Below are positions 1 through 7,241 of a stretch of 44,451 bases of DNA, piece after piece. Positions within the stretch are counted from its first letter, which is position 1; the number at the start of each line of letters is the position of its first letter. Origin of the DNA: Treponema sp. (GTDB taxonomy: Bacteria > Spirochaetota > Spirochaetia > Treponematales > Treponemataceae). Position numbers and translations under genes: made by a program. The notes beneath the pieces are model-generated. The model saw nothing but the letters and a program-made list of their open reading frames with translations, did no database searches and was not told where the DNA came from. The stretch spans positions 1 through 44,451 of the forward strand of contig JAFXWC010000035.1 of assembly GCA_017534445.1 (NCBI GenBank). Reading direction: 5' to 3'.

Positions 1-57
1 CAACTGGCTGGGGGCGTAGCCCACAGACACAGTTCAAAAAGCAACCCGCTCCAAAAA

Positions 58-1749
58 CTACTGAAGAATAGCACCCTTGTCTGCGGAAGAAACAAGCTTT
101 GCGTAGCGTGCAAGATAGCCTGTCTTTACCTTTGGCTCAGGGCAGACCCATGCAGCCTTGCGCTTGGCAAGCTCTTCATCGCTAACTTCAAGGTGAATCT
201 TGTAATTGTCCATGTCAAGCGTAATCATGTCGCCTTCCTGTACAAGGGCAATCGGACCGCCGTCTGCTGCTTCCGGTGAACAGTGTCCAAGTGATGCGCC
301 ACGGGTTGCACCGCTAAAGCGTCCGTCGGTAATAAGGGCAACTTCCTTGTCCATACCCTGACCGGCAAGGGCTGCTGTAACCGCAAGCATTTCCCTCATT
401 CCAGGACCACCACGGGGACCTTCGTAGCGGATAACAACAACATCCCCGCTCTTAATCTTCCTTCCCTGAACAGCTTCCATAGCCTCGTTTTCGTCGTTAA
501 AGACACGAGCCGGACCTGTGTGGTGCATAAGCTCCTTTGCACATGCGCTTCTCTTTACAACAGTACCGTTCGGCGCGAGGTTTCCAAAGAGAACGGCAAT
601 ACCACCGTTGGGGCTGAAGGGATTTTCTATCGGGCGGAGAATTTCCGGATTGCGGTTTCGCACACCCTTGATGTTTTCCGCAATAGTCTTTCCTGTTACG
701 GTAATAAGATCTGTCTTGATAAGGTTCTTCTTTGCAAGCTCTGCAAGCACCGCCTGAACACCACCCGCATCGTCAAGCTCACAAATGAATGTGTGGCCGG
801 CAGGAGCAAGGTGGCAAAGGTTTGGAGTGCGGCTAGAAATTTCGTTAACCTCGTGAAGGTCAATTGCAACTCCAGCTTCGTGTGCAATGGCAGGAACGTG
901 CAGCATAGTGTTGCTAGAACATCCCAAAGCCATGTCTGCGGCAAGGGCGTTGCGGAAAGAGTCGGCAGTCATCATGCTGCGGGCAGTAATACCCTTCTTG
1001 TACATTTCCATAACCTGCATACCGGCATGCTTTGCAAGGGCAATGCGGCGGCCTGTAGTAGCAGGAATTGTTCCGTTTCCTGGAAGACCAAGACCAAGCA
1101 CCTCTGTAAGACAGTTCATTGAATTTGCAGTGAACATACCGGAGCATGAACCGCAACCAGGGCAAGCATAATGCTCCATCTCGCAAAGCTGGGCTTCCGT
1201 AATCTTACCGGCAGCAAGACCACCAACCGCCTCGAACATATCGGTAAGCGAAAGGTTCTTGTCTGAATACGGATTACCCTCTTCCTTAGAAGGAAGGTGA
1301 CCCGGCATCATAGCTCCACCGGAAACAAAAACAGTCGGCAGATTAAGGCGTGCAGCCGCCATAAGCATACCGGGAACAATCTTGTCGCAGTTTGGAATCA
1401 TAACAAGGGCATCAAAAGCGTGTGCCTTTGCCATACACTCAATTGAGTCAGCAATAAGCTCGCGCGTTACAAGCGAATACTTCATTCCCTCGTGTCCCAT
1501 AGCAATACCGTCGCAAACACCGATTGCAGGGAATTCAATAGGAGTGCCGCCAGCCATGCTCACTCCCGTCTTTACGGCAGAGGCAATGCGGTCAAGTTCA
1601 ATGTGGCCTGGAATAATTTCGTTCTTTGCGCAGCAAACGCCTACAAGCGGGCGCTCAAGTTCTTCGTCCGTGTACCCCATTGCATAAAACAGCGAACGGT
1701 GCGGAGCCTTCGCTGAACCTTTCGTGGCATTGTCTGATTTCTTAGCCAT
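58..1749 (-). CDS. ilvD: Dihydroxy-acid dehydratase
   Basis: Converts 2,3-dihydroxy-3-methylbutanoate and -pentanoate to the 2-keto acids, the third common step of valine, leucine and isoleucine synthesis. It is a cytoplasmic Fe-S enzyme. The 563 residues match the usual family length. Iron-sulphur and metal cysteines are seen in IPNCDK (about 120), [11 protein letters not shown] (about 195) and LGCSSNT (about 275). The C-terminal block [19 protein letters not shown] is also family-typical. The ATG at 1749 is preceded by a GAGG ribosome-binding site and by a promoter of its own at 1780-1808. ilvN and ilvC are in this window but not adjacent, so the pathway genes are scattered. Very sure of the assignment. 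Confidence 0.97.
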   Translation of the reverse strand: MAKKSDNATKGSAKAPHRSLFYAMGYTDEELERPLVGVCCAKNEIIPGHIELDRIASAVKTGVSMAGGTPIEFPAIGVCDGIAMGHEGMKYSLVTRELIADSIECMAKAHAFDALVMIPNCDKIVPGMLMAAARLNLPTVFVSGGAMMPGHLPSKEEGNPYSDKNLSLTDMFEAVGGLAAGKITEAQLCEMEHYACPGCGSCSGMFTANSMNCLTEVLGLGLPGNGTIPATTGRRIALAKHAGMQVMEMYKKGITARSMMTADSFRNALAADMALGCSSNTMLHVPAIAHEAGVAIDLHEVNEISSRTPNLCHLAPAGHTFICELDDAGGVQAVLAELAKKNLIKTDLITVTGKTIAENIKGVRNRNPEILRPIENPFSPNGGIAVLFGNLAPNGTVVKRSACAKELMHHTGPARVFNDENEAMEAVQGRKIKSGDVVVIRYEGPRGGPGMREMLAVTAALAGQGMDKEVALITDGRFSGATRGASLGHCSPEAADGGPIALVQEGDMITLDMDNYKIHLEVSDEELAKRKAAWVCPEPKVKTGYLARYAKLVSSADKGAILQ

Positions 1750-1779
1750 AAAAACACCTCGTAAAAAATATATTCCCTA

Positions 1780-1808
1780 ATTTTATATCGTAAGGCAAAA
1801 TAAGTCAA
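1780..1808 (-). promoter_or_regulatory. ilvD promoter
   Basis: On the minus strand TTGACT (1808-1803) lies 17 bp from TAAAAT (1785-1780), a good sigma-70 match. It gives a leader of about 25 nt ending in the GAGG ribosome-binding site of ilvD. Confidence 0.6.
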
Positions 1809-1837
1809 TCTTTCCATTTTATGGACGATCCTGCCTC

Positions 1838-1960
1838 CGCTCTACCATTCACTCATCGGCTAACTCGACATCCATGCCCTTGCGCCACCGCCGTTCCGCC
1901 CTTCGCTAACGCTCATACCGCCCTGCGGCCGGTACTGCCGGGGCTCCATGGCGGCGTAGC
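1838..1960. repeat. Dispersed GC-rich intergenic repeat, copy 1
   Basis: This block aligns over most of its length with 7015-7137. Both share GCTCTACCATTCA near the start, then CCCTTC-CTAACG-TCAT-CCG-CCTG-GGCCGG, and end in GGCGGCGTA. Parts reappear inverted near 39307-39337 (GTCGAGTTAGCC, ATGGTAGAGC). It fills most of the gap between ilvD and the lipoprotein gene at 2066. It contains no convincing reading frame. Confidence 0.7.
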
Positions 1961-1965
1961 TTGAT

Positions 1966-2044
1966 TTTTGTGTAGTGTACACTACACAAAAGGGCTTGAC
2001 AGAGCCCTTTTGCCGAAGCCTAACAATGCTCGGCTTCGGCAAAA
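1966..2044 (+). promoter_or_regulatory. Three interlocking inverted repeats over a promoter and leader
   Basis: The first is a perfect 26-bp palindrome at 1966-1991 with half-site TTTTGTGTAGTGT. The second is a 9-bp stem, 1988-1996 with 2003-2011 (AAAAGGGCT, 6-nt loop). The third is a 13-bp stem, 2008-2020 with 2032-2044 (TTTTGCCGAAGCC, 11-nt loop). Neighbouring stems share their A4 or T4 arms, so adjacent structures compete. A perfect -35 TTGACA lies at 1996-2001 with a possible TAACAA -10 at 2021, although that spacer is long (19 bp). The region ends just before the GGAGG site of the lipoprotein gene. It is likely an operator plus a structured leader. Confidence 0.6.
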
Positions 2045-2065
2045 CAATAACATCGGAGGAAAAAA

Positions 2066-2566
2066 ATGAGGCTGCGTACGGCAACCGTATTTATTGTAAT
2101 CGCAATAATCACTCTCTTCGCCACAGCCTGTGGCGGGGGTGGTGGTGGCGGCGGCGGAGATGACGATAATTCTTCTAACACCGGCCTATATACCGATGAC
2201 AGTGGTTACGACCACGCGTTTGGAGGAATGACTGAAGGATACTACTACCTCACCCTTCTGGCTAGCATGTACCCCTCCTTGCAGGATGACTACATCAATA
2301 CTTCTTTTTGGTACTACCTCAGTTCAGACGGGTCTTGGTACAGTTATGACCGCAAAGGAACCAAGGATTATCTACTGCGATATTACTGTGAAGGAGATGG
2401 ACTATATCTTCTAAGAAAGGACAGGGCGACTAAGCAAGTACCTGCAAACTGGAGTGATTGTTGTGTGTTTGTATTAAGTTCCGACGGCACCTCGTTCACA
2501 AACTTGAGCGGAAACAGTCTGTATACATACTCAGGCACCACACCCATACAATCCTCACAACAGTAA
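2066..2566 (+). CDS. Small glycine-rich lipoprotein, unknown function
   Basis: 166 residues. The N-terminus is basic, then hydrophobic, and reaches a lipobox-like FATAC with Cys at 22. A run of nine glycines and then acidic residues follow, typical of the tether of spirochaete lipoproteins. The rest is rich in Tyr, Ser and Asp (for example YYYLTLLASMYPS) and resembles no family I recognise. The ATG at 2066 has a strong GGAGG site 9 nt upstream. It is monocistronic: a structured promoter region lies before it and an intrinsic terminator after it at 2601. The likely location is a membrane surface, with no inferable function. Confidence 0.75.
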   Translation: MRLRTATVFIVIAIITLFATACGGGGGGGGGDDDNSSNTGLYTDDSGYDHAFGGMTEGYYYLTLLASMYPSLQDDYINTSFWYYLSSDGSWYSYDRKGTKDYLLRYYCEGDGLYLLRKDRATKQVPANWSDCCVFVLSSDGTSFTNLSGNSLYTYSGTTPIQSSQQ

Positions 2567-2600
2567 AGCAGAAAGCCTTTATCTACAATTCAAAACTGCC

Positions 2601-2645
2601 AAAAACACCAGTTGCCTACCATGCAGACATCTGGTGTTTTTTATT
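2601..2645 (+). terminator. Intrinsic terminator of the lipoprotein gene
   Basis: AAAAACACCAG at 2601-2611 pairs perfectly with CTGGTGTTTTT at 2631-2641, followed by more T. It lies 35 nt after the stop codon at 2566. Confidence 0.85.
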
Positions 2646-2710
2646 TTATACGATGAAAATTTGGACTCAGCCAAAATCAAAGCCCCACCCTATCAATTTT
2701 TAACCGCTTA

Positions 2711-2719
2711 TGCTATAAT
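2711..2719 (+). promoter_or_regulatory. Extended -10 immediately before the mntA-like ATG
   Basis: TGC-TATAAT at 2711-2719 is an extended -10. The predicted start of transcription is 2726-2727, the ATG itself, and no ribosome-binding site is present. The second mntA copy has the same TGC-TATATT motif 10 nt before its ATG. Confidence 0.6.
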
Positions 2720-2726
2720 ATTCCCC

Positions 2727-3002
2727 ATGGTAACAGAGGCACAACTTTCAAAAGCGACAAGTCTACTCAAGGATGCGGGATGCACGGATGTTTTTCTGTT
2801 CGGCTCACAGGCAACAGGGCATGCACATTCCGACTCTGATGTTGATCTGGGCGTAAAAGGTTTACCTCCGCGTCTGTTTTTCCGGATGCATTCCGATTTG
2901 GAAGAAGCTTTAAAAAGGCCGGTTGATTTAGTTGACTTTGACTTCCAGAACGATTTTTTCGAACTTTTGCAAAGCGTGGGAGAACTAAAAAAAATTGGAT
3001 GA
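2727..3002 (+). CDS. MntA-like minimal nucleotidyltransferase (antitoxin type), copy 1
   Basis: 91 residues with the Pol-beta-type motif GS-x10-DxD: FGSQATGHAHSDSDVDLGVKG, about residues 24-44. This is the signature of the MntA antitoxins, which modify and silence the HEPN ribonuclease HepT. A longer frame starts at 2634, but the ATG at 2727 is preferred because residue-level similarity to copy 2 (33575) begins here and an extended -10 sits just before it. In intact modules hepT starts at the stop codon of mntA. Here an ATG does overlap the TGA, but that frame gives only 54 residues without the HepT R-x4-HxY motif. The module therefore appears to have lost its toxin. Family assignment is fairly sure. 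Confidence 0.85.
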   Translation: MVTEAQLSKATSLLKDAGCTDVFLFGSQATGHAHSDSDVDLGVKGLPPRLFFRMHSDLEEALKRPVDLVDFDFQNDFFELLQSVGELKKIG

Positions 3003-3163
3003 AACTACAAACAGAAAAGAATCAAGCAATAGCAACACTTTACAATTTATCCGCAGAGAAGATGCAGCCACTTGGAATGGAAAGCGTTATAAGGGATGCC
3101 AAATATCCGTGCTCTGGGCTTATGTACCACTTGTTTCCGTACTGGATTGTATCAGTAATATAA
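2999..3163 (+). pseudogene. Vestigial downstream frame of the mntA module
   Basis: 54 codons starting at the ATG that overlaps the mntA stop (ATGA at 2999-3002), reading MKLQTEKNQAIATLYNLSAE at first. The position is exactly where hepT would start. After about 14 codons the frame runs into the antisense of the 3' end of the minus-strand gene at 3040-3831, so the end of this frame is unlikely to be real protein. I read it as the first few codons of a partner gene whose body was deleted. Expression as a short peptide is possible but unsupported. Confidence 0.35.
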
Positions 3164-3831
3164 TAGTATTTTTTTCCTGATATGTAGAAGCATGCAATAA
3201 CAGGCTTAATATCTTTGCAGCCGTAGATGATTTTTGTTTTTTCATATTTCTGATTCAGTTCTTCAAGCCTACCATCAATTTCTTCACTGTCCATATAGCA
3301 AAAAACGCTAGAAGAAAAATCTCCGGAACGCATACTCTTCAAAAACAAATCAAGCGGAATAAATTCATTGGAAAATTCAATAAGGCTTAATGTTTTTTCT
3401 GCTTCCGTGGGAAAGGCTTGATCCACAACTTCCTGAACAGAGTCTTTTACCATAATAACATTGCCGTCTTCAAAAAAATTATTTTCATTCAAAGTCCATA
3501 TCTGGAATTTTATCATTCTGGCAATTGCACTTAGCACTTCAAATTTGCCAGTCTGCTTAAGAAGATTGTCCTTTGTATAAATCATCTTCATTACTGGAGT
3601 GGCGCAATTAAATTTCTTTACCTGTTCATTAATTTCATAATTTTCCGTAAAGGATTCCACCGCATAGCAACTGATAATTTTATCGTAGTCGCATTTTTTT
3701 AGTGCACTCAAATATTGGCTTACAGCTTCCTCCGGAGAAGTGGCACCCTTACCTTCAAAGGTCTGGGCACAAGCCATAAAGGGCAACAAAAGCATTGCAA
3801 AAAGAACAATTTTTGAAAGATTTTTTTTCAT
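3040..3831 (-). CDS. Secreted protein of unknown function
   Basis: 263 residues with a clear signal sequence, MKKNLSKIVLFAMLLLPFMA then CAQ. Cys 21 could be lipidated, but the box (FMAC) is imperfect, so cleavage after AQA-like sequence is an alternative. The mature start SPEEAVSQYLSALKKCDYDK resembles NTF2-like or SnoaL-like periplasmic proteins in spacing, but I cannot assign a family. The C-terminus has a small beta-rich part (KKYYYITDTIQYGNKWYISP). An AGGAG site precedes the ATG. The gene runs in the same direction as 3877-5688, 46 nt downstream of it, so the two may be co-transcribed. The 3' end faces the decayed mntA module. Confidence 0.7.
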   Translation of the reverse strand: MKKNLSKIVLFAMLLLPFMACAQTFEGKGATSPEEAVSQYLSALKKCDYDKIISCYAVESFTENYEINEQVKKFNCATPVMKMIYTKDNLLKQTGKFEVLSAIARMIKFQIWTLNENNFFEDGNVIMVKDSVQEVVDQAFPTEAEKTLSLIEFSNEFIPLDLFLKSMRSGDFSSSVFCYMDSEEIDGRLEELNQKYEKTKIIYGCKDIKPVIACFYISGKKYYYITDTIQYGNKWYISPEHGYLASLITLSIPSGCIFSADKL

Positions 3832-3876
3832 ATTATTTTATCTCCTATTTTTTATTTTACACTAAAAGTCTTTTTT

Positions 3877-5688
3877 CTACCTTAAAATAAGAGAGACACG
3901 GCCGGCACCCAGACCCCAGTTTTCAAAGGTCCAGGAGTCCAGCAAATAGGACATGGAGACAAAATCTTCCGCATCGTTTCCCACGACGTATTCGCAAAGT
4001 TTGGGCGCAATGCGGGGCATAAAGCTGTCACGAGCCCAACCCATAAAATATTTTTTTGCTTCGGCGGGATCCTGCTGCAGCATGTAGGCCATGAATTCAT
4101 TTTTCATAAGAAAGTCGTCGCTGCGGTCATAGTGCAGGTTGGGATTGTTTGCCCAGTAAAGTTCAAGAAATTCCCTTGCCTGGGGATTGAATTTTTTGTG
4201 AAGCCCTGCAATAAGGTTTCGGAAGGGGGCATTTGTAAAATAGATTCCGTGCCAACATTCGTGGGCCAAGAATTTTTTTCTAAGCTCAGGCGTAGAAGAC
4301 CTGCTCATGGAAATAACGGCACCGCTTCCTTCCGCAAAAGTTCCGTCATCCCTCTGCACAATTATGGAATTTGCCAAGAGCACTTTTTTTAGGAGGCGCT
4401 CGCAGTCGTTAAGTTTTATTTTTTGTCTTTCCGCTTGCGTAAAGAATTTGGCAAGGCTCGCAGCACCGTAGTCGTGGGCATTGTAACCGTGGTTGTTCAG
4501 AATGAATTCATCGTCTACAAAAGTTCCCTTGTAGCCTTCCTTTTCCACAAAGTAAGCAAGGCGGGTAAAGAACTGGTCCTGTATCTTTGAATTTGCAAAG
4601 TCAAAAAATATTATCCCGGGAAATTCTGCCCACTCGTAAAGTTCGTAATCGCTACGTCTCCAGTTATACTGCGGCCAGTCCGTAACAAGCCCCAAGTCTG
4701 TTGGCAAACCCCTAAGCACAATTCCGTTGCTTGGCAAAAGTGACTCATCATTTGCGCTCATAAAAACAGAAAGCAGCATGTCTGCCCCGCGGATAAACTC
4801 GTAAGAAGAAAATGGTTCCTGCAAAGATGAGCACTGGATTACCATGCGGGGAAGTTTCTTTGCCCTTATCACTTTTAAGATTTCGTTTCCAGCCCTAAGA
4901 TGAAAGGTAACTGGATTGTCCGGGCTTCCTACATCCTCTATCGGAGCAAACTGGAGTTCCACCTTGGGAAGCAGCGTGCCTAAAGAATTGGCGTTTGCAA
5001 AGACTTTCCCTGCAGAAGAAAAATCTACAGCCAAAAATGATGAGTCCACAAAACCGCCGTCGGGGCCAAATGCAAAGAGAGGTATATTTTCTTGCCCTTT
5101 ATCTTTTCCTTCATTTTTTCCTTCAGAAAATTTTGACCAGCCAATTTTTGCCTCGGAAAGTTTTACCTCTCCCAAAGAAAATGCTTCGCTTCCATAAAGA
5201 TAAAAACCGCAGGGAAGCTCCCCGTCCTTTTCCATGCAGAATACAAGGCGGAGTTTATTTTCCACAAGGCTTTCAAATTTTCCCTTAATTGAATTCCTTG
5301 CCTTTAGTTCAGGGCAAAGCTCAGTCTCGGAAAGAAAATCGTCTTCATACAAAAAGCCAAATTCAAAGCGGCCGTCACCAGATTTCTTTTTGGTAGCGGT
5401 AGATTCTATAAGAACTTGCAAGGCCGCACCACCCTTCTGCCTCTTGTATTCAGCAATAAAATCTTTTTGCTTGGCGGTAAATTTATAAAACATGTACGGC
5501 TTGGAAGAAGAGCTTACTTCTTTCGACTGGGCGTTTTTGTTCAGGGGAATAAAATGCTCACCGTTTATTTCCATAGAACCATGGAATCTTGCAGAAGAAG
5601 TGCCTGCAATCCCCAAGCAAAAAATTAAAAGGCAAAGTGCCATAACTGCAAAAGATCCAATAAGAAGAGTTTTTGTAATTTTATTCAT
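3877..5688 (-). CDS. Membrane-anchored protein with a metallopeptidase-like HExxH motif
   Basis: 603 residues. One N-terminal membrane segment or signal (residues 8-30, ending LIFCLGIAGTSS) would place the body outside the cytoplasmic membrane. About residue 465 it has HECWH, a zincin HExxH motif, followed some 55 residues later by MKNEFMAYMLQQ, whose Glu is suitably placed as a third zinc ligand for a gluzincin-type site. Upstream of the motif is a long beta-rich region without recognised domains. I infer a secreted metal-dependent peptidase but no substrate. The ATG at 5688 has no ribosome-binding site, and TAGTAT lies exactly 6 nt before it. It is divergent from 5734. Confidence 0.65.
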   Translation of the reverse strand: MNKITKTLLIGSFAVMALCLLIFCLGIAGTSSARFHGSMEINGEHFIPLNKNAQSKEVSSSSKPYMFYKFTAKQKDFIAEYKRQKGGAALQVLIESTATKKKSGDGRFEFGFLYEDDFLSETELCPELKARNSIKGKFESLVENKLRLVFCMEKDGELPCGFYLYGSEAFSLGEVKLSEAKIGWSKFSEGKNEGKDKGQENIPLFAFGPDGGFVDSSFLAVDFSSAGKVFANANSLGTLLPKVELQFAPIEDVGSPDNPVTFHLRAGNEILKVIRAKKLPRMVIQCSSLQEPFSSYEFIRGADMLLSVFMSANDESLLPSNGIVLRGLPTDLGLVTDWPQYNWRRSDYELYEWAEFPGIIFFDFANSKIQDQFFTRLAYFVEKEGYKGTFVDDEFILNNHGYNAHDYGAASLAKFFTQAERQKIKLNDCERLLKKVLLANSIIVQRDDGTFAEGSGAVISMSRSSTPELRKKFLAHECWHGIYFTNAPFRNLIAGLHKKFNPQAREFLELYWANNPNLHYDRSDDFLMKNEFMAYMLQQDPAEAKKYFMGWARDSFMPRIAPKLCEYVVGNDAEDFVSMSYLLDSWTFENWGLGAGRVSLILR

Positions 5689-5733
5689 GGCAACATACTA
5701 CACTTTTTTTTGAATTTACTCTATAGTTTTTAC
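5689..5733. promoter_or_regulatory. Divergent promoters giving predicted leaderless mRNAs
   Basis: In this 45-bp gap the minus strand has TAGTAT (5700-5695) and the plus strand TATAGT (5722-5727). Each -10 box is separated by exactly 6 nt from the ATG of its gene, and neither gene has a Shine-Dalgarno sequence. Transcription would start on the first base of both start codons. The -35 regions are weak. Confidence 0.5.
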
Positions 5734-6273
5734 ATGATGAATGTAATAGCGCTTCAAAAGGACAACGAGCTTTTTATCTGCAACTATGCAAGGGCCTTTA
5801 TAGAAAACTTTAACAGGGAAAACCTTGGCAAAGGCATATTCCTCTTTCCATGCTTTCCGCTCTGGGCTTTTGCAGAAGAGGCATTTGCCGGAGATACACT
5901 TACTGGCGATGCAATTGCAGACAGTTCACTTTGCGGTAAAAAATTTGACCAGCTCTTTAAGAGCCGCTCAGTAAAAAATGCATTCATCGGTCAGCCGTCT
6001 TTAAAAAAAGAATTTTTCTTTCCGCTCAGCATTAGCACACATAGCCTTAGCACAGGAAGTAGTTTGGAAAACGAAAGCACAACTTTAGAATTTAAAATAA
6101 CATTTGCAAAAGTGCAGCCGGACAGTGCCAAAGATTTTGCGCTACCAAAAGAAATTCCTGGAAGCGAAAAATTTCCATTAAGAATAAAATCTTTCCGCAC
6201 TGGAAATGCAGTAATGGAAAACAATGCCTGGTCACTCTTTGACGAAAAATGGATTAGAAGCACAGAATGCTAA
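5734..6273 (+). CDS. Hypothetical protein
   Basis: 179 residues from ATG 5734 (a second ATG follows at 5737). A TTG at 5710 would extend it by eight residues, but it lies upstream of the predicted transcript start. The N-terminal part, ALQKDNELFICNYARAFIEN and then KGIFLFPCFPLWAFAE, looks like a soluble alpha/beta protein. The middle is rich in Ser, Thr, Gly and Leu. No signal peptide, no membrane span and no recognised family. It is divergent from the HExxH protein gene, and the tetR gene begins 60 nt later in the same direction. The three genes may form a regulatory neighbourhood but I cannot assign a role. Confidence 0.6.
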   Translation: MMNVIALQKDNELFICNYARAFIENFNRENLGKGIFLFPCFPLWAFAEEAFAGDTLTGDAIADSSLCGKKFDQLFKSRSVKNAFIGQPSLKKEFFFPLSISTHSLSTGSSLENESTTLEFKITFAKVQPDSAKDFALPKEIPGSEKFPLRIKSFRTGNAVMENNAWSLFDEKWIRSTEC

Positions 6274-6333
6274 ATTCTTTCAAAAACAAAATTCTGCCTT
6301 GATTTTTTTTGACAAGGGTATTATCTTTTTATC

Positions 6334-6993
6334 ATGCCACCAAAAGATTCCGATGGTTCAACAAAAGAAAAATTACAAGAAGCCGCAAAAAAAGAATTCA
6401 TGCAGAAGGGATTTTTAAAAGCATCTCTCCGCACAATCTGCAAGAATGCCGGTGTTACAACCGGGGCACTTTATTTTTTCTTCCGCGACAAGGAAGATCT
6501 TTTTGACTCAATAGTAAGGCCTGTAATTGAGCATGTTGCCCAGATTCTAACTGAGCACTTTAAGCATGAAGATACCCAGCTGAACAGAAACGCAAATGCC
6601 CTTATGCAGACCCTCATACACGACGCAAACGAAAAGGACAACGCAAAAGGTGACCTTTCAACGGCATCTGCAATCTACCGCTACCTCTATTCCAACTACG
6701 ACGAATTCATCCTTGCAATCCAAAAGTCCCAAGGAACAAAATGGGAAAACTGCATCAAGTCTTTTGTAGATTGGAACTTTGAGCATTTAAAGTCAATCGC
6801 AGACTACTACTGCAAAGCCCACGGAAAAGAAGAAATCAAGCCCTTCGTTCTCCGCATGGTTGCCCACTCCCAAATAAATTGCTTCGTAAACACAGCCCTT
6901 AACTTTCCCACTTTTGAAGAAGCAGAAAAACACCTTCCCGCCATGGTGCGCTATCTTGTTGGCGGCTGGTGTACCCTCTTCGACGATTTTTAA
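6334..6993 (+). CDS. TetR/AcrR-family transcriptional regulator
   Basis: 219 residues. The N-terminal helix-turn-helix domain is unmistakable: KEKLQEAAKKEFMQKGF, LRTICKNAGVTTGALYFFF, DKEDLFDSIV (residues 9-65). The rest is an all-helical ligand-binding and dimer domain typical of the family. It precedes the export cassette at 7242-11852, whose promoter carries a 23-bp palindrome, so I infer that it represses that operon and is relieved by an exported or toxic compound. TATTAT at 6319-6324 lies 9 nt before the ATG and there is no ribosome-binding site, so the mRNA may be nearly leaderless. Family is certain; target inferred. Confidence 0.92.
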   Translation: MPPKDSDGSTKEKLQEAAKKEFMQKGFLKASLRTICKNAGVTTGALYFFFRDKEDLFDSIVRPVIEHVAQILTEHFKHEDTQLNRNANALMQTLIHDANEKDNAKGDLSTASAIYRYLYSNYDEFILAIQKSQGTKWENCIKSFVDWNFEHLKSIADYYCKAHGKEEIKPFVLRMVAHSQINCFVNTALNFPTFEEAEKHLPAMVRYLVGGWCTLFDDF

Positions 6994-7014
6994 TCTTCTG
7001 GACGGTAATCTTTC

Positions 7015-7137
7015 CAGCTCTACCATTCATTCCTTTGGTCCAATCGGCCGAAAGGCCAATCGTCACCGCCCTTCCACCCTTCACTAACGTTCATCCCGTC
7101 CTGTGGCCGGGACTTCGGGGTTCCACGGCGGCGTAAG
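7015..7137. repeat. Dispersed GC-rich intergenic repeat, copy 2
   Basis: Direct-orientation relative of 1838-1960, with the same order of blocks from GCTCTACCATTCA to GGCGGCGTA. Like copy 1 it ends about 20 bp before a palindromic operator and promoter. It shows no coding potential. Confidence 0.7.
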
Positions 7138-7155
7138 ATTTTGTTTAAAAACCAC

Positions 7156-7185
7156 TTGACTAACATAACAATGTTATGTTAGAAA
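7156..7185 (+). promoter_or_regulatory. Promoter of the export operon overlapped by a TetR-type operator
   Basis: The -35 TTGACT is at 7156-7161. A weak -10 lies at 7179-7184 (TTAGAA, 17-bp spacer) or 7180-7185. A perfect inverted repeat, CTAACATAACA at 7160-7170 and its complement at 7172-7182 around a single A, fills the spacer. That geometry is expected for a TetR repressor blocking RNA polymerase. The tetR gene is immediately upstream. Confidence 0.8.
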
Positions 7186-7241
7186 TAAGTAACAGAGTTC
7201 AGCTAGAGCAACTTTTTCAAAAAGCCTGCAAGGAGTAAAAA

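Noticed and set aside
520..1122. 200-codon plus-strand open frame
   Set aside because: It lies antisense within ilvD, has an amino-acid mix unlike a folded protein and no ribosome-binding site.
2634..2726. Longer start of mntA copy 1
   Set aside because: The extra 31 residues precede the predicted promoter and have no counterpart in copy 2.
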